Origin: CAVSWN01 sp046728115
GTDB lineage: Bacteria; Acidobacteriota; Vicinamibacteria; Vicinamibacterales; CAVVIG01
Direction: 5' to 3'
Assembly (NCBI GenBank): GCA_046728115.1
Contig: JBKPDW010000057.1
Coordinates: 1 to 23,495, forward strand
DNA length: 23,495 nt
Of the stretch, positions 1-6,053 are shown in pieces. The notes below the pieces were generated by a model. The model was not told where the DNA came from and did not search any database. It was given only the letters and a program-made list of their open reading frames with translations. How positions within the stretch are numbered: the stretch's first letter is position 1; each line of letters starts with the position of its first letter. Both the position numbers and the translations under genes were made by a program.

Positions 1-170
1 CGCAGCAACGAGTTGTAGACGGTGCCTTCGTTCAGCCGCAATCGATCGTCGCTAATCTGCTCGAGGCGACGCGCGATTCCATATCCGTGCAACGGCCCGA
101 GCGCGTCGAGGGTCTTGAGCACCATCAGGTCCAGCGTGCCCTGCAGCACCTCCGAGCGGTCCTTTGTCAT
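1..170 (-). CDS. PadR-family transcriptional repressor, N-terminal part (cut by window edge)
   Basis: Read leftward from an ATG at 170, the first 56 codons give a PadR winged-helix start. There is a short polar leader, then the family signature QGTLDLMVLKTL, then HGYGIARRLEQIS and the turn into the wing, RLNEGTVYNSLL. PadR proteins are small DNA-binding dimers that usually repress their own operon. In Acidobacteriota they typically precede an ADOP permease, so one probably lies beyond the left edge; that is inference. The C-terminal half is outside the window. A perfect 12-bp palindrome at 203-214 lies about 33 bp upstream, and part of it (ATGGCCA) recurs across the start codon. This differs from the TAGA/TCTA motif found near the other PadR genes here, so this regulator may have its own specificity. 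Confidence 0.88.
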   Translation of the reverse strand, partial: MTKDRSEVLQGTLDLMVLKTLDALGPLHGYGIARRLEQISDDRLRLNEGTVYNSLL

Positions 171-202
171 GGCCACAGGTGTAACGTAGCACGTTTCCTT
201 TG

Positions 203-214
203 CTATGGCCATAG
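203..214. promoter_or_regulatory. Palindrome CTATGGCCATAG, candidate operator of the leftward padR
   Basis: This is a perfect 12-bp inverted repeat in the leader of the leftward padR. A partial copy of its core (ATGGCCA) overlaps that gene's start codon at 169-175. Position and symmetry fit autoregulation; binding is inferred. Confidence 0.4.
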
Positions 215-260
215 GGCTCCCGCAGCTCTGACGCCGACGATCGAGCTCACCTCTCGCGCA

Positions 261-342
261 TCCTCGATCTTTTTGGGGAGGATAGTTGGCGTAATGTTCA
301 TGCGGGTGAACTCGAAGTGCGCCCACCAGGTGCGCCCACCAC
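261..342 (+). repeat. 82-bp dispersed direct repeat, copy 1
   Basis: This copy matches the one at 3660-3741 at all but two positions and the one at 8527-8608 at all but six. It lies in the 296-bp gap between two divergent padR genes. Inside are a 6-bp inverted repeat (ATCCTC at 260-265, GAGGAT at 278-283) and, at the right end, a tandem 13-mer (GTGCGCCCACCAG at 317-329, GTGCGCCCACCAC at 330-342). No convincing gene covers it. No target-site duplication was seen. Its nature (small mobile element, IS-end relic or recombination site) is unknown. Confidence 0.9.
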
Positions 343-427
343 CCGGGCACCGGTGGCTCGTCATAGACGGCGGCGTGCGGGTGGTCGAAGCTCATGCCGG
401 CCAGTTCGCCAAGGGGCAGAATGGAAC

Positions 428-463
428 GTAGACCGTCTACACAACGTATTGTAGACTGTCTAC
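428..463. promoter_or_regulatory. Paired palindromic operator GTAGAC-N-GTCTAC upstream of padR
   Basis: Two 13-bp palindromes, GTAGACCGTCTAC (428-440) and GTAGACTGTCTAC (451-463), sit centre-to-centre 23 bp apart, close to two helical turns. The second ends 3 bp before the ATG at 467. This is a textbook position for an autorepressor site that can hold two PadR dimers on one DNA face. The sequence is plain; binding is inferred. Confidence 0.65.
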
Positions 464-466
464 GGT

Positions 467-820
467 ATGAGCCCAAAGGCACCTGCTCGCGTTGAGCTAC
501 TTCAAGGCACGCTTGATCTCCTGATCCTCCGAACGCTCTTGCCTGGCCCGATGCACGGGCACGCGATCGCGAAGCACATCCAGCGGACCTCCGAAAACCT
601 TCTCCAAGTGGAAACCGGATCCTTGTACCCGTGCGTTCATCGGCTCGAGGCAAAGGGCTGGATCGCGGCGACCTGGGAGCGTTCCGACAAAGGCAAGCGC
701 GCCAAATACTATCGCCTGACTGCGCTCGGCCGAAGACAGCTCTTTGCCGAACAATCCAAATGGCAGGCATTTTCCCGCGCGATGGGATTGCTGCTGAACC
801 CGGTCGAGGAGAAAGGATGA
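467..820 (+). CDS. PadR-family transcriptional repressor paired with ADOP permease
   Basis: This 117-residue protein has the normal size of the acidobacterial PadR family (TIGR03433 type). The N-terminal winged helix runs from QGTLDLLILRTL (about residues 13-24) through HGHAIAKHIQRTS. The recognition and wing region is ETGSLYPCVHRLEAKGWI, followed by KRAKYYRLTALGRRQL. The C-terminal helix (to about 115) is the usual dimerisation helix. The ATG at 467 directly follows the paired palindromes at 428-463. The stop overlaps the ATG of the next permease (ATGA, 817-820), so the two are translationally coupled. It most likely represses this two-gene operon, probably in response to a small hydrophobic ligand as in other PadR proteins; the ligand is unknown. 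Confidence 0.93.
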   Translation: MSPKAPARVELLQGTLDLLILRTLLPGPMHGHAIAKHIQRTSENLLQVETGSLYPCVHRLEAKGWIAATWERSDKGKRAKYYRLTALGRRQLFAEQSKWQAFSRAMGLLLNPVEEKG

Positions 821-3588
821 CCTCCTTTTTTCAGAAATTGCGTTGGTGGGCTCAGCGCCGCCGTAAAGAGAAGGAACTGCGCGAGGAACTTCAGTTCCAC
901 CTCGATGAAGAAACTGAAGAGCGTCGAGCCGACGGACTGCCCAACGACGAGGCCAGATGGGCTGCCCGCCGCGACTTGGGAAATGTCGCGTTGTTGCATG
1001 AGAACACTCGCGTCCTGTGGACATGGACGCTCCTTGAGCAGCTTGTGCAGGATCTTCGCTACGCGCTGCGCGTGATGATCAAGAACCCCGCGTTCACGGC
1101 GCTGGCCACGCTGTCGTTGGCGCTGGGCATCGGGGCCAACTGCGCGATCTACAGCTTCATGGACTCGATTCTGCTACGCGCGCTCCCCGTGTCCGATCCT
1201 GCATCGCTGGTCGTTCTGAACTGGCACAGCAAGGACTTACGTGGGCCAAAGGGCCAGCGGAGCGCTTTCGTGATGCACTCCGTGAACGGCCGCGCGTATA
1301 ACGATCCGAAGACCGGATTGACCAGTGGCATTTTCCCGTTTCCGGCATTTGAGCTTGCCGGAAAGGCCGACGCCGTCTTCTCCAGTGTCTTCGCCTACTA
1401 CCCCGCTGAACGTTTGAACGTCATAGCGCGGGGACAAGCCGACGTTGCCAGCGGAGAGTACGTCTCGGGCGACTACTTTCGGGGACTCGCGGTTCCTCCC
1501 GTTGCTGGCCGACTGCTAGTTCCCGATGACGATCGCGCGGGGGCGTCCGCGGTCGCTGTCGCGAGTTTTGCTTTCAGTCAGCGATACTTCGGAGGCGCGG
1601 CCAACGCGGCGGGGCAATCTATTTCGATCAACAACGTCTCCTTCACGGTCGTCGGCGTCACGCCGCCAGAATTCTTTGGTGTCGATCCCGGCGCGGCGCC
1701 GGATCTCTACCTCCCCATGCACAGCAATCTGCTGGTGGATGCGGCTGGGTTAGCTCGCGTCACGCCCCAGACATACCTCGATCAGAACTACTACTGGATC
1801 GAGATGATGGGACGGCTGCGGCCTGGCGTCACCCTCATTCAGGCCCAGACCGTTCTCGCGCCGATCTTTCAGCAATGGGTGGCAAGCACTGCAGCTAACG
1901 ACGAAGAGCGAGCAAACCTTCCGGGCCTGCTGGTCAAGGAAGGCGCTGGCGGACTCGACAGCCTCCGTCGTCAATATTCCAAGCCTCTGGTAGTGCTGCT
2001 GGCGATGGTTGTGCTGATCCTGGCGATTGCGTGTGCCAACATCGCCAATCTGTTACTGGCACGGGCCAGTGCGCGGCGGCGCGAAATGGCCGTGCGCCTG
2101 AGCATGGGAGCCGGGCGCCTGCGAGTGATCCGTCAACTCCTGACTGAAAGCATTCTCTTGGCCTCTATGGGCGGCGCACTCGGAGTCGCATTCGCCGTCT
2201 GGGGGCTACGCGTTCTCACTCTTCTCCTGGCAAACGGACAGGAGAACTTCACTTTACATGCAGAGTTGAACTGGCACGTTCTCGGTGCGACGCTGGCAGT
2301 CTCGCTCTTGTGCGGCACGTTGTTCGGATTGGTTCCCGCCATTCAATCAACTCGCGCCGACGTCATTCCGGCGCTGAAGGAAACCGGGCGATCAAATGTC
2401 GCGGGCGCACGCTCTCGCTTTCTTGGAATGAGCCTGAGTCATGCTTTGGTGGTTTCGCAGATTGCCATCTCATTGCTCTTGTTAGTGGCAGCGGGCCTCT
2501 TCGTGCGAACGCTTTCCAACCTGCAGTCCATCCAGCTGGGTTTCAATCGTGAGAATCTGCTGCTGTTCGAATTGAATGCCCTCCAGGCCGGACATCGCGA
2601 GCCGGAGATTGCGACGTTCTACGCTGATCTACAGAAACGGTTCGAGGCGATTCCTGGCGTGCGCCATGCAACGCTTTCGCACTCTTCTCTGATCGGGGCT
2701 GGCAGGCGCTTGCCGATCAGCGTGTCTGGCACTTCAGCCGATGGCACACGCATCCTGAACACGGGACCGGCGTTCTTCACGACCATGCAGATCCCGATCC
2801 TCCAGGGTCGCGAGATTGAGGAACGCGACCGACCGGGCTCGCCGCCGGTCGCACTGGTTAACGAGCAGTTCGCCAAGAAATACTTCAGTAATGACAATCC
2901 CGTCGGTCGGCGTATCAGGCTCGGAGGGCCCAATCCGCGTGACATGGAAATCGTCGGAGTGTCCGCGAACGCGCGATATGGCGGGCTGAAGGGGGAGATT
3001 CCTCCGGTCGTCTATATCCCGTACAACCAAGGCACGTTCCCGCCCATCCAGCAGATGACCTACGCCTTGCGCACGACTGGGGACCCTCTACGTTACGTCA
3101 ACAGCGTGCGCGACGCTGTGCATCAGGCGGACGACCGTATGCCTCTCACGAAGGTGAAGACACAAGGAGTGGAAATCGATCAGACGATCAACCAGGAGAT
3201 CGTTTTTGCGAAGCTCTGTACTGCCTTTGCGATTCTGGCATTGGTCATCGCGTGCGTCGGCTTGTACGGCACCATGACCTACACCGTCGCGCGGCGCACG
3301 GCTGAAATCGGCATTCGGATGGCACTTGGTGCGCAGCCGGTCGCGGTCATCTGGATGGTGCTCCGTGAGGTCCTCATGCTGGCCGCGGTGGGGCTCGCGA
3401 TCAGCGTGCCGACGGCGTTGGGCACTTCCAGGTTCGTCGAATCCTTTCTCTTTGGTATGAAGCCCAACGATCCGGCGGCCCTCATCCTGGCCATGACGAC
3501 GCTCCTCGCGGCCGCGCTTCTGGCAGGTTACGTACCCGCGCGGAAAGCATCTCGAATCGATCCGATGATCGCCTTACGGCAAGACTGA
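817..3588 (+). CDS. ADOP-family MacB/FtsX-like ABC transporter permease (with prefix domain)
   Basis: This 923-residue inner-membrane protein has the duplicated orphan permease layout. A charged amphipathic prefix (about 1-80, with KELREELQFHLDEE) is followed by TM1 near 93-115 (LSLALGIGAN), a periplasmic MacB-type core domain (about 130-385) and three membrane segments around 389-508 (CANIANLLLARASARRREM). A second MacB/FtsX half starts near 541 and ends with membrane segments from about 797, including RRTAEIGIRMALGA and YVPARKASRIDP. No ATPase gene is nearby, which is why the family is called orphan. The start at 817 is preferred over an upstream in-frame ATG because GGAG/AAAGG-like purines precede it and it overlaps the padR stop. 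The substrate is unknown. Confidence 0.93.
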   Translation: MTSFFQKLRWWAQRRRKEKELREELQFHLDEETEERRADGLPNDEARWAARRDLGNVALLHENTRVLWTWTLLEQLVQDLRYALRVMIKNPAFTALATLSLALGIGANCAIYSFMDSILLRALPVSDPASLVVLNWHSKDLRGPKGQRSAFVMHSVNGRAYNDPKTGLTSGIFPFPAFELAGKADAVFSSVFAYYPAERLNVIARGQADVASGEYVSGDYFRGLAVPPVAGRLLVPDDDRAGASAVAVASFAFSQRYFGGAANAAGQSISINNVSFTVVGVTPPEFFGVDPGAAPDLYLPMHSNLLVDAAGLARVTPQTYLDQNYYWIEMMGRLRPGVTLIQAQTVLAPIFQQWVASTAANDEERANLPGLLVKEGAGGLDSLRRQYSKPLVVLLAMVVLILAIACANIANLLLARASARRREMAVRLSMGAGRLRVIRQLLTESILLASMGGALGVAFAVWGLRVLTLLLANGQENFTLHAELNWHVLGATLAVSLLCGTLFGLVPAIQSTRADVIPALKETGRSNVAGARSRFLGMSLSHALVVSQIAISLLLLVAAGLFVRTLSNLQSIQLGFNRENLLLFELNALQAGHREPEIATFYADLQKRFEAIPGVRHATLSHSSLIGAGRRLPISVSGTSADGTRILNTGPAFFTTMQIPILQGREIEERDRPGSPPVALVNEQFAKKYFSNDNPVGRRIRLGGPNPRDMEIVGVSANARYGGLKGEIPPVVYIPYNQGTFPPIQQMTYALRTTGDPLRYVNSVRDAVHQADDRMPLTKVKTQGVEIDQTINQEIVFAKLCTAFAILALVIACVGLYGTMTYTVARRTAEIGIRMALGAQPVAVIWMVLREVLMLAAVGLAISVPTALGTSRFVESFLFGMKPNDPAALILAMTTLLAAALLAGYVPARKASRIDPMIALRQD

Positions 3589-3599
3589 CTTCACGGATG

Positions 3600-3615
3600 C
3601 GCCCAGCAGTGGGCG
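3600..3615. terminator. Possible hairpin downstream of ADOP permease
   Basis: CGCCCA-GCAG-TGGGCG forms a 6-bp GC-rich stem with a 4-base loop, 11 bases after the permease stop. No run of T follows on either strand, so this is at best a weak or factor-assisted terminator, or a 3'-end stabilising stem. Confidence 0.25.
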
Positions 3616-3659
3616 GCCCTAACTACTGTCGGCGCCGGTGCGCGTCCGCCGCTCGCAGT

Positions 3660-3741
3660 TCCTCGATCTTTTTGGGGAGGATAGTTGGCGTAATGTTTAT
3701 GCGGGTGAACTCGAAGTGCGCCCACCAGATGCGCCCACCAC
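3660..3741 (+). repeat. 82-bp dispersed direct repeat, copy 2
   Basis: This copy differs from copy 1 at only two positions, in the same orientation. It starts 71 bases after the permease stop at 3588, in the convergent gap before the protease gene. Copies 1 and 2 therefore bracket the padR-ADOP operon at 467-3588. The inner stem is shortened by one pair here (TCCTC with GAGGA). The second 13-mer begins GATGCGCCC in the context of this copy's one-base change. Confidence 0.9.
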
Positions 3742-3794
3742 TCAGCGTGCGCCGACCATCCGCCCCGTGGGGGCGAGGCCGCGTGCGGCCGGAA

Positions 3795-3956
3795 CTACAA
3801 CCGACTCTCGAGTCGGAGTTCCACGTGCACGGGCGCCCCACCGCGATCGAGTTGAAGGTCACAGACGGCGCCAGGTCGGCTGAGCAGGTCGCGGAGCTGC
3901 ACTGGTGTGAGGTCACGAGCGGCGCGGCCATCAATCGTGACCAGCGTGTCCCCTTC
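3795..3956 (-). other. Severed C-terminal half of the protease PDZ domain (in frame after TGA)
   Basis: Immediately past the TGA at 3957-3959 the same reading frame stays open for 53 more codons, to a TAG at 3795-3797. It encodes a normal PDZ continuation: EGDTLVTIDGRAARDL, then LRDLLSRPGAVCDLQLDRGG and a closing strand. It follows seamlessly from SRAGL before the stop. The expected codon at the break is an arginine or lysine, as in the common AGLREGD-type PDZ sequence, and CGA to TGA would be a single transition. The frame is intact, so the loss is recent, suppressed by readthrough, or a sequencing error. Confidence 0.75.
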
Positions 3957-4982
3957 TCACAGGCCAGCCCGTGAGGCAGGCGTGTCTGGTAGCACGATGT
4001 CCACGCGGTAGCCTCCGTCACGTCGCCGAAAGCCGACGCCACTGGCATCGAAGGTCTGGCGCCGATCGAAATCTCTATTGGGCGTGAGATAGAGTCGCCG
4101 GCCGTCGAAGTCGAATCCTACGGTGAACCGCCGCCAGAAGCCCCAGCCGAGGAGCCCATCGTCGATTCCGCCGCTCCCCAGGTCGGTCTGCAAGAGCGCC
4201 ACAACAGGCTGCGACACGCTGAACGGTCCGACGGATATCGCCAGGGGCCGGGTCGCCACGAGCTGGATCTGCCCGCCGGTCGATTCCGGTCGATTGGCGG
4301 GTCGCGCCGTCACCGGGATTCGAGCGCGGACGTTTTCCACAAAGGCGGACACGAACACGGCCGAGTAATAGCTCGCACCGGTATCGGCCAGGACTCGTGC
4401 GGCCTGCCGGGTGCCGTCGGTGAATACGAACTCGACATCGATAAACGGCACGTTCGGGTTGGTCCGAAAAACCAGCGGCAGCTCGCGCGCGGTCGGGGGC
4501 GGGCGATAGCTACCGCGCTCGTAGAGCCGGACGACTGGCTCGACGTGATCGAACTCGACGACGAAACCGCGGAGCAGACCGACGCCGACGATACAGTCCA
4601 TATCCGGCGCTTCGGCCGGAAGCTGCCTCAGGATCAGGGACTGGTGGGCAAACGTCAGGCCGCCGATCCTCACCGTGGCCTTCGCGCCGGCGTCGCTGGC
4701 CGGAGGTGGAGCGCCATCGGGCGTCGGCTCCGCTCGCCCAGCTGTCAAGCCCGCGCGTTCGGCCTTGTCTCGGTCGACGGCAATCAGCGCGCTGAAGCCG
4801 GAGTCGAGGCCGCACCACAGCGACGCGTCGTTGAAGCGCACGCGAATGAGGGTCTGTTCTGTGGCGGTGTCGACCTTGCTTTCGATCACCATCGGGGTCG
4901 GCGCCTGCTCCGCCGCCGAGGCGCATGCAAACAGCGCGATCCAGATCGACGCCGCCGCCACCGCTCGCTGCCATCGTTGCAT
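3957..4982 (-). CDS. Secreted two-lobed aspartic (retropepsin-like) protease, PDZ domain truncated by TGA
   Basis: The 341-residue product starts at an ATG at 4982, preceded by GAGGAG 7 bases upstream. A signal peptide (about 1-24, hydrophobic core VAAASIWIALFA) indicates export. Two aspartic-protease half-sites are visible: LWCGLDSGFSA (D60-S61-G62) and VLADTGASYY (D200-T201-G202). Each is followed by a strand pattern ending in a GLLRGF- or GLLGWGFW-type motif, as in bacterial aspartyl protease (retropepsin-like) domains. From about 311 a PDZ domain begins and is cut at the TGA; see 3795-3956. The gene is third in a leftward operon, 46 bp after the prefix-TonB gene. The active-site residues are intact, so the truncated protein could still be catalytic, but substrate recruitment by PDZ would be lost. 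Confidence 0.8.
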   Translation of the reverse strand: MQRWQRAVAAASIWIALFACASAAEQAPTPMVIESKVDTATEQTLIRVRFNDASLWCGLDSGFSALIAVDRDKAERAGLTAGRAEPTPDGAPPPASDAGAKATVRIGGLTFAHQSLILRQLPAEAPDMDCIVGVGLLRGFVVEFDHVEPVVRLYERGSYRPPPTARELPLVFRTNPNVPFIDVEFVFTDGTRQAARVLADTGASYYSAVFVSAFVENVRARIPVTARPANRPESTGGQIQLVATRPLAISVGPFSVSQPVVALLQTDLGSGGIDDGLLGWGFWRRFTVGFDFDGRRLYLTPNRDFDRRQTFDASGVGFRRRDGGYRVDIVLPDTPASRAGL

Positions 4983-5028
4983 GACTGTCTCCTCGCCGTG
5001 TCGCGACAGGGCCGTCTGACGAAAGCGC

Positions 5029-5613
5029 TCAGCGTAGCGCGAACGTAAAGTCAAACATGACCCGCGTGGGCACCGGTCTGCCCTCAAGGAGCGCCGGACG
5101 GAATCGCCATTCGCTGATCGCGTGGACGGCCTCAGCGTCCAAGCCGAGCGTGCTGTCGAGCGACCGAACGACCCTGACCTGCGAACAGGCGCCCTCCGGA
5201 CGGACGACGCAGCCGACGCGCACCGTGCCTTGGATCTTCGCGCGCCGCGCCGCAATCGTGTATTCCGGCTTCGGGGTGATCAGCGGTACTGGCGCAGTGA
5301 CGCGATCGTCGAGGTCGTACACGCGCACCGATCCATGCCACGCGATCCCGGCTCCGACGAGTAACGCGCCAACGACGGCGACGGCGAGCAGCGGGATCGT
5401 CCGCGACGCGGTGCGAGCCTCACGCATGCCGGCCTTCGCGCGCTCGATGCTCCCAAACCGTGCCTGCGCCGCCGCTGCAGCGTCGCGCGGATCCATGCGC
5501 TGGTCGAGATTCCCACGGGTGCGTTCCTCGAGATGGAACGCGATCTCGTCGTCGAACTCGCGATCGAGCGATGTCCGCCGAAAGCGATTCACGACGCGTC
5601 TGAGGAATGACAC
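5029..5613 (-). CDS. Fusion of ADOP-type prefix domain, one TM helix and TonB C-terminal domain
   Basis: The 194-residue protein starts at a GTG at 5613, two bases after the padR stop. Residues 1-70 look like the cytoplasmic prefix of ADOP permeases (LRRVVNRFRRTSLDREFDDE, HLEERT, then an Ala/Arg-rich helix with ARFGSIERAK). One membrane helix follows (about 73-92, LLAVAVVGALLVGAGIAW). After a linker, residues 108-194 form a TonB_C-type periplasmic domain: PKPEYTIAARRAKIQGTVRV, VVRSLDSTLGLD, AISEWRFRPALLEGRPV. TonB domains transmit inner-membrane energy or signals to outer-membrane partners. No ExbB/ExbD genes are in view. The permease body is absent, so this is a prefix reused with another output domain. 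The stand-alone frame extends upstream through padR, but the start near 5613 fits the domain boundary. Confidence 0.8.
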   Translation of the reverse strand: MSFLRRVVNRFRRTSLDREFDDEIAFHLEERTRGNLDQRMDPRDAAAAAQARFGSIERAKAGMREARTASRTIPLLAVAVVGALLVGAGIAWHGSVRVYDLDDRVTAPVPLITPKPEYTIAARRAKIQGTVRVGCVVRPEGACSQVRVVRSLDSTLGLDAEAVHAISEWRFRPALLEGRPVPTRVMFDFTFALR

Positions 5614-5615
5614 GG

Positions 5616-5954
5616 TCAGGCGAGCTTCAGCACGCGCATCACGGCGTCCACATGAGCCATCCAATCCCGCTCGACTTGGGCGACCCGGCGCCTGCCACCA
5701 GCGGTGATTCGGTAATATCGCGCCCGCCGATTGTTGTCCGAGGCCTTCCACTCAGACGTCACCCACCCGGCCTCTTCCATGCGGTGGAGCGCGGGATAGA
5801 GTGATCCTTCTTCAACGCGAAGCCGGTCTCCGGACGTGGCCCCGATTCGCTCCGCAATCGCGAAGCCATGCTGCGCACCACTCGCCACGAGGACGCGGAG
5901 CACGAGCAGGTCCAGCGTGCCCTGAAGTTTGTCCGTCCGTTGTCTCATAGACAT
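5616..5954 (-). CDS. PadR-family transcriptional repressor of the TonB/protease operon
   Basis: This 112-residue PadR protein carries LQGTLDLLVLRVL, HGFAIAERIGATS, the wing segment VEEGSLYPALHRMEEAGWV, and NRRARYYRITAGGRRRV before a C-terminal dimerisation helix (RDWMAHVDAVMRVLKLA). ATGs at 5954 and 5948 are both possible starts; no strong ribosome-binding site precedes either. A palindrome at 5946-5959 covers both starts, so repression could block initiation directly. The gene is first in a leftward operon with the prefix-TonB protein (2-base gap) and the aspartic protease. It faces a divergent ADOP across about 100 bp, so it may control both directions; that is inference. Confidence 0.92.
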   Translation of the reverse strand: MSMRQRTDKLQGTLDLLVLRVLVASGAQHGFAIAERIGATSGDRLRVEEGSLYPALHRMEEAGWVTSEWKASDNNRRARYYRITAGGRRRVAQVERDWMAHVDAVMRVLKLA

Positions 5955-5959
5955 CTATG
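5946..5959. promoter_or_regulatory. Palindrome CATAGACATCTATG over the padR start, candidate operator
   Basis: This perfect 14-bp inverted repeat has its TAGA and TCTA cores separated by 2 bp. It is flanked by near-symmetric TCT and GAGA bases. It overlaps the start codon of the leftward padR and lies 95 bp before the start of the divergent ADOP at 6054, a position suited to bidirectional control. Confidence 0.55.
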
Positions 5960-6053
5960 TGAGATACTCGCGCCGGGGAGCCGGAATGTCAAGTCGACAG
6001 GGAACGACGCGAACCAGGCTGCCGGCGCTTATGCATCGATCGTGAGGGATGTC

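Noticed and set aside
631..816. N-terminal extension of the first ADOP back to 631
   Set aside because: It overlaps padR out of frame and has no family similarity; the ATG at 817 overlaps the padR stop and is followed by the typical prefix.
5868..6053. N-terminal extension of the ADOP at 6054 back to 5868
   Set aside because: It is antisense to the divergent padR and crosses its operator; GTG 6054 has a GAGGG upstream and starts the conserved juxtamembrane helix.
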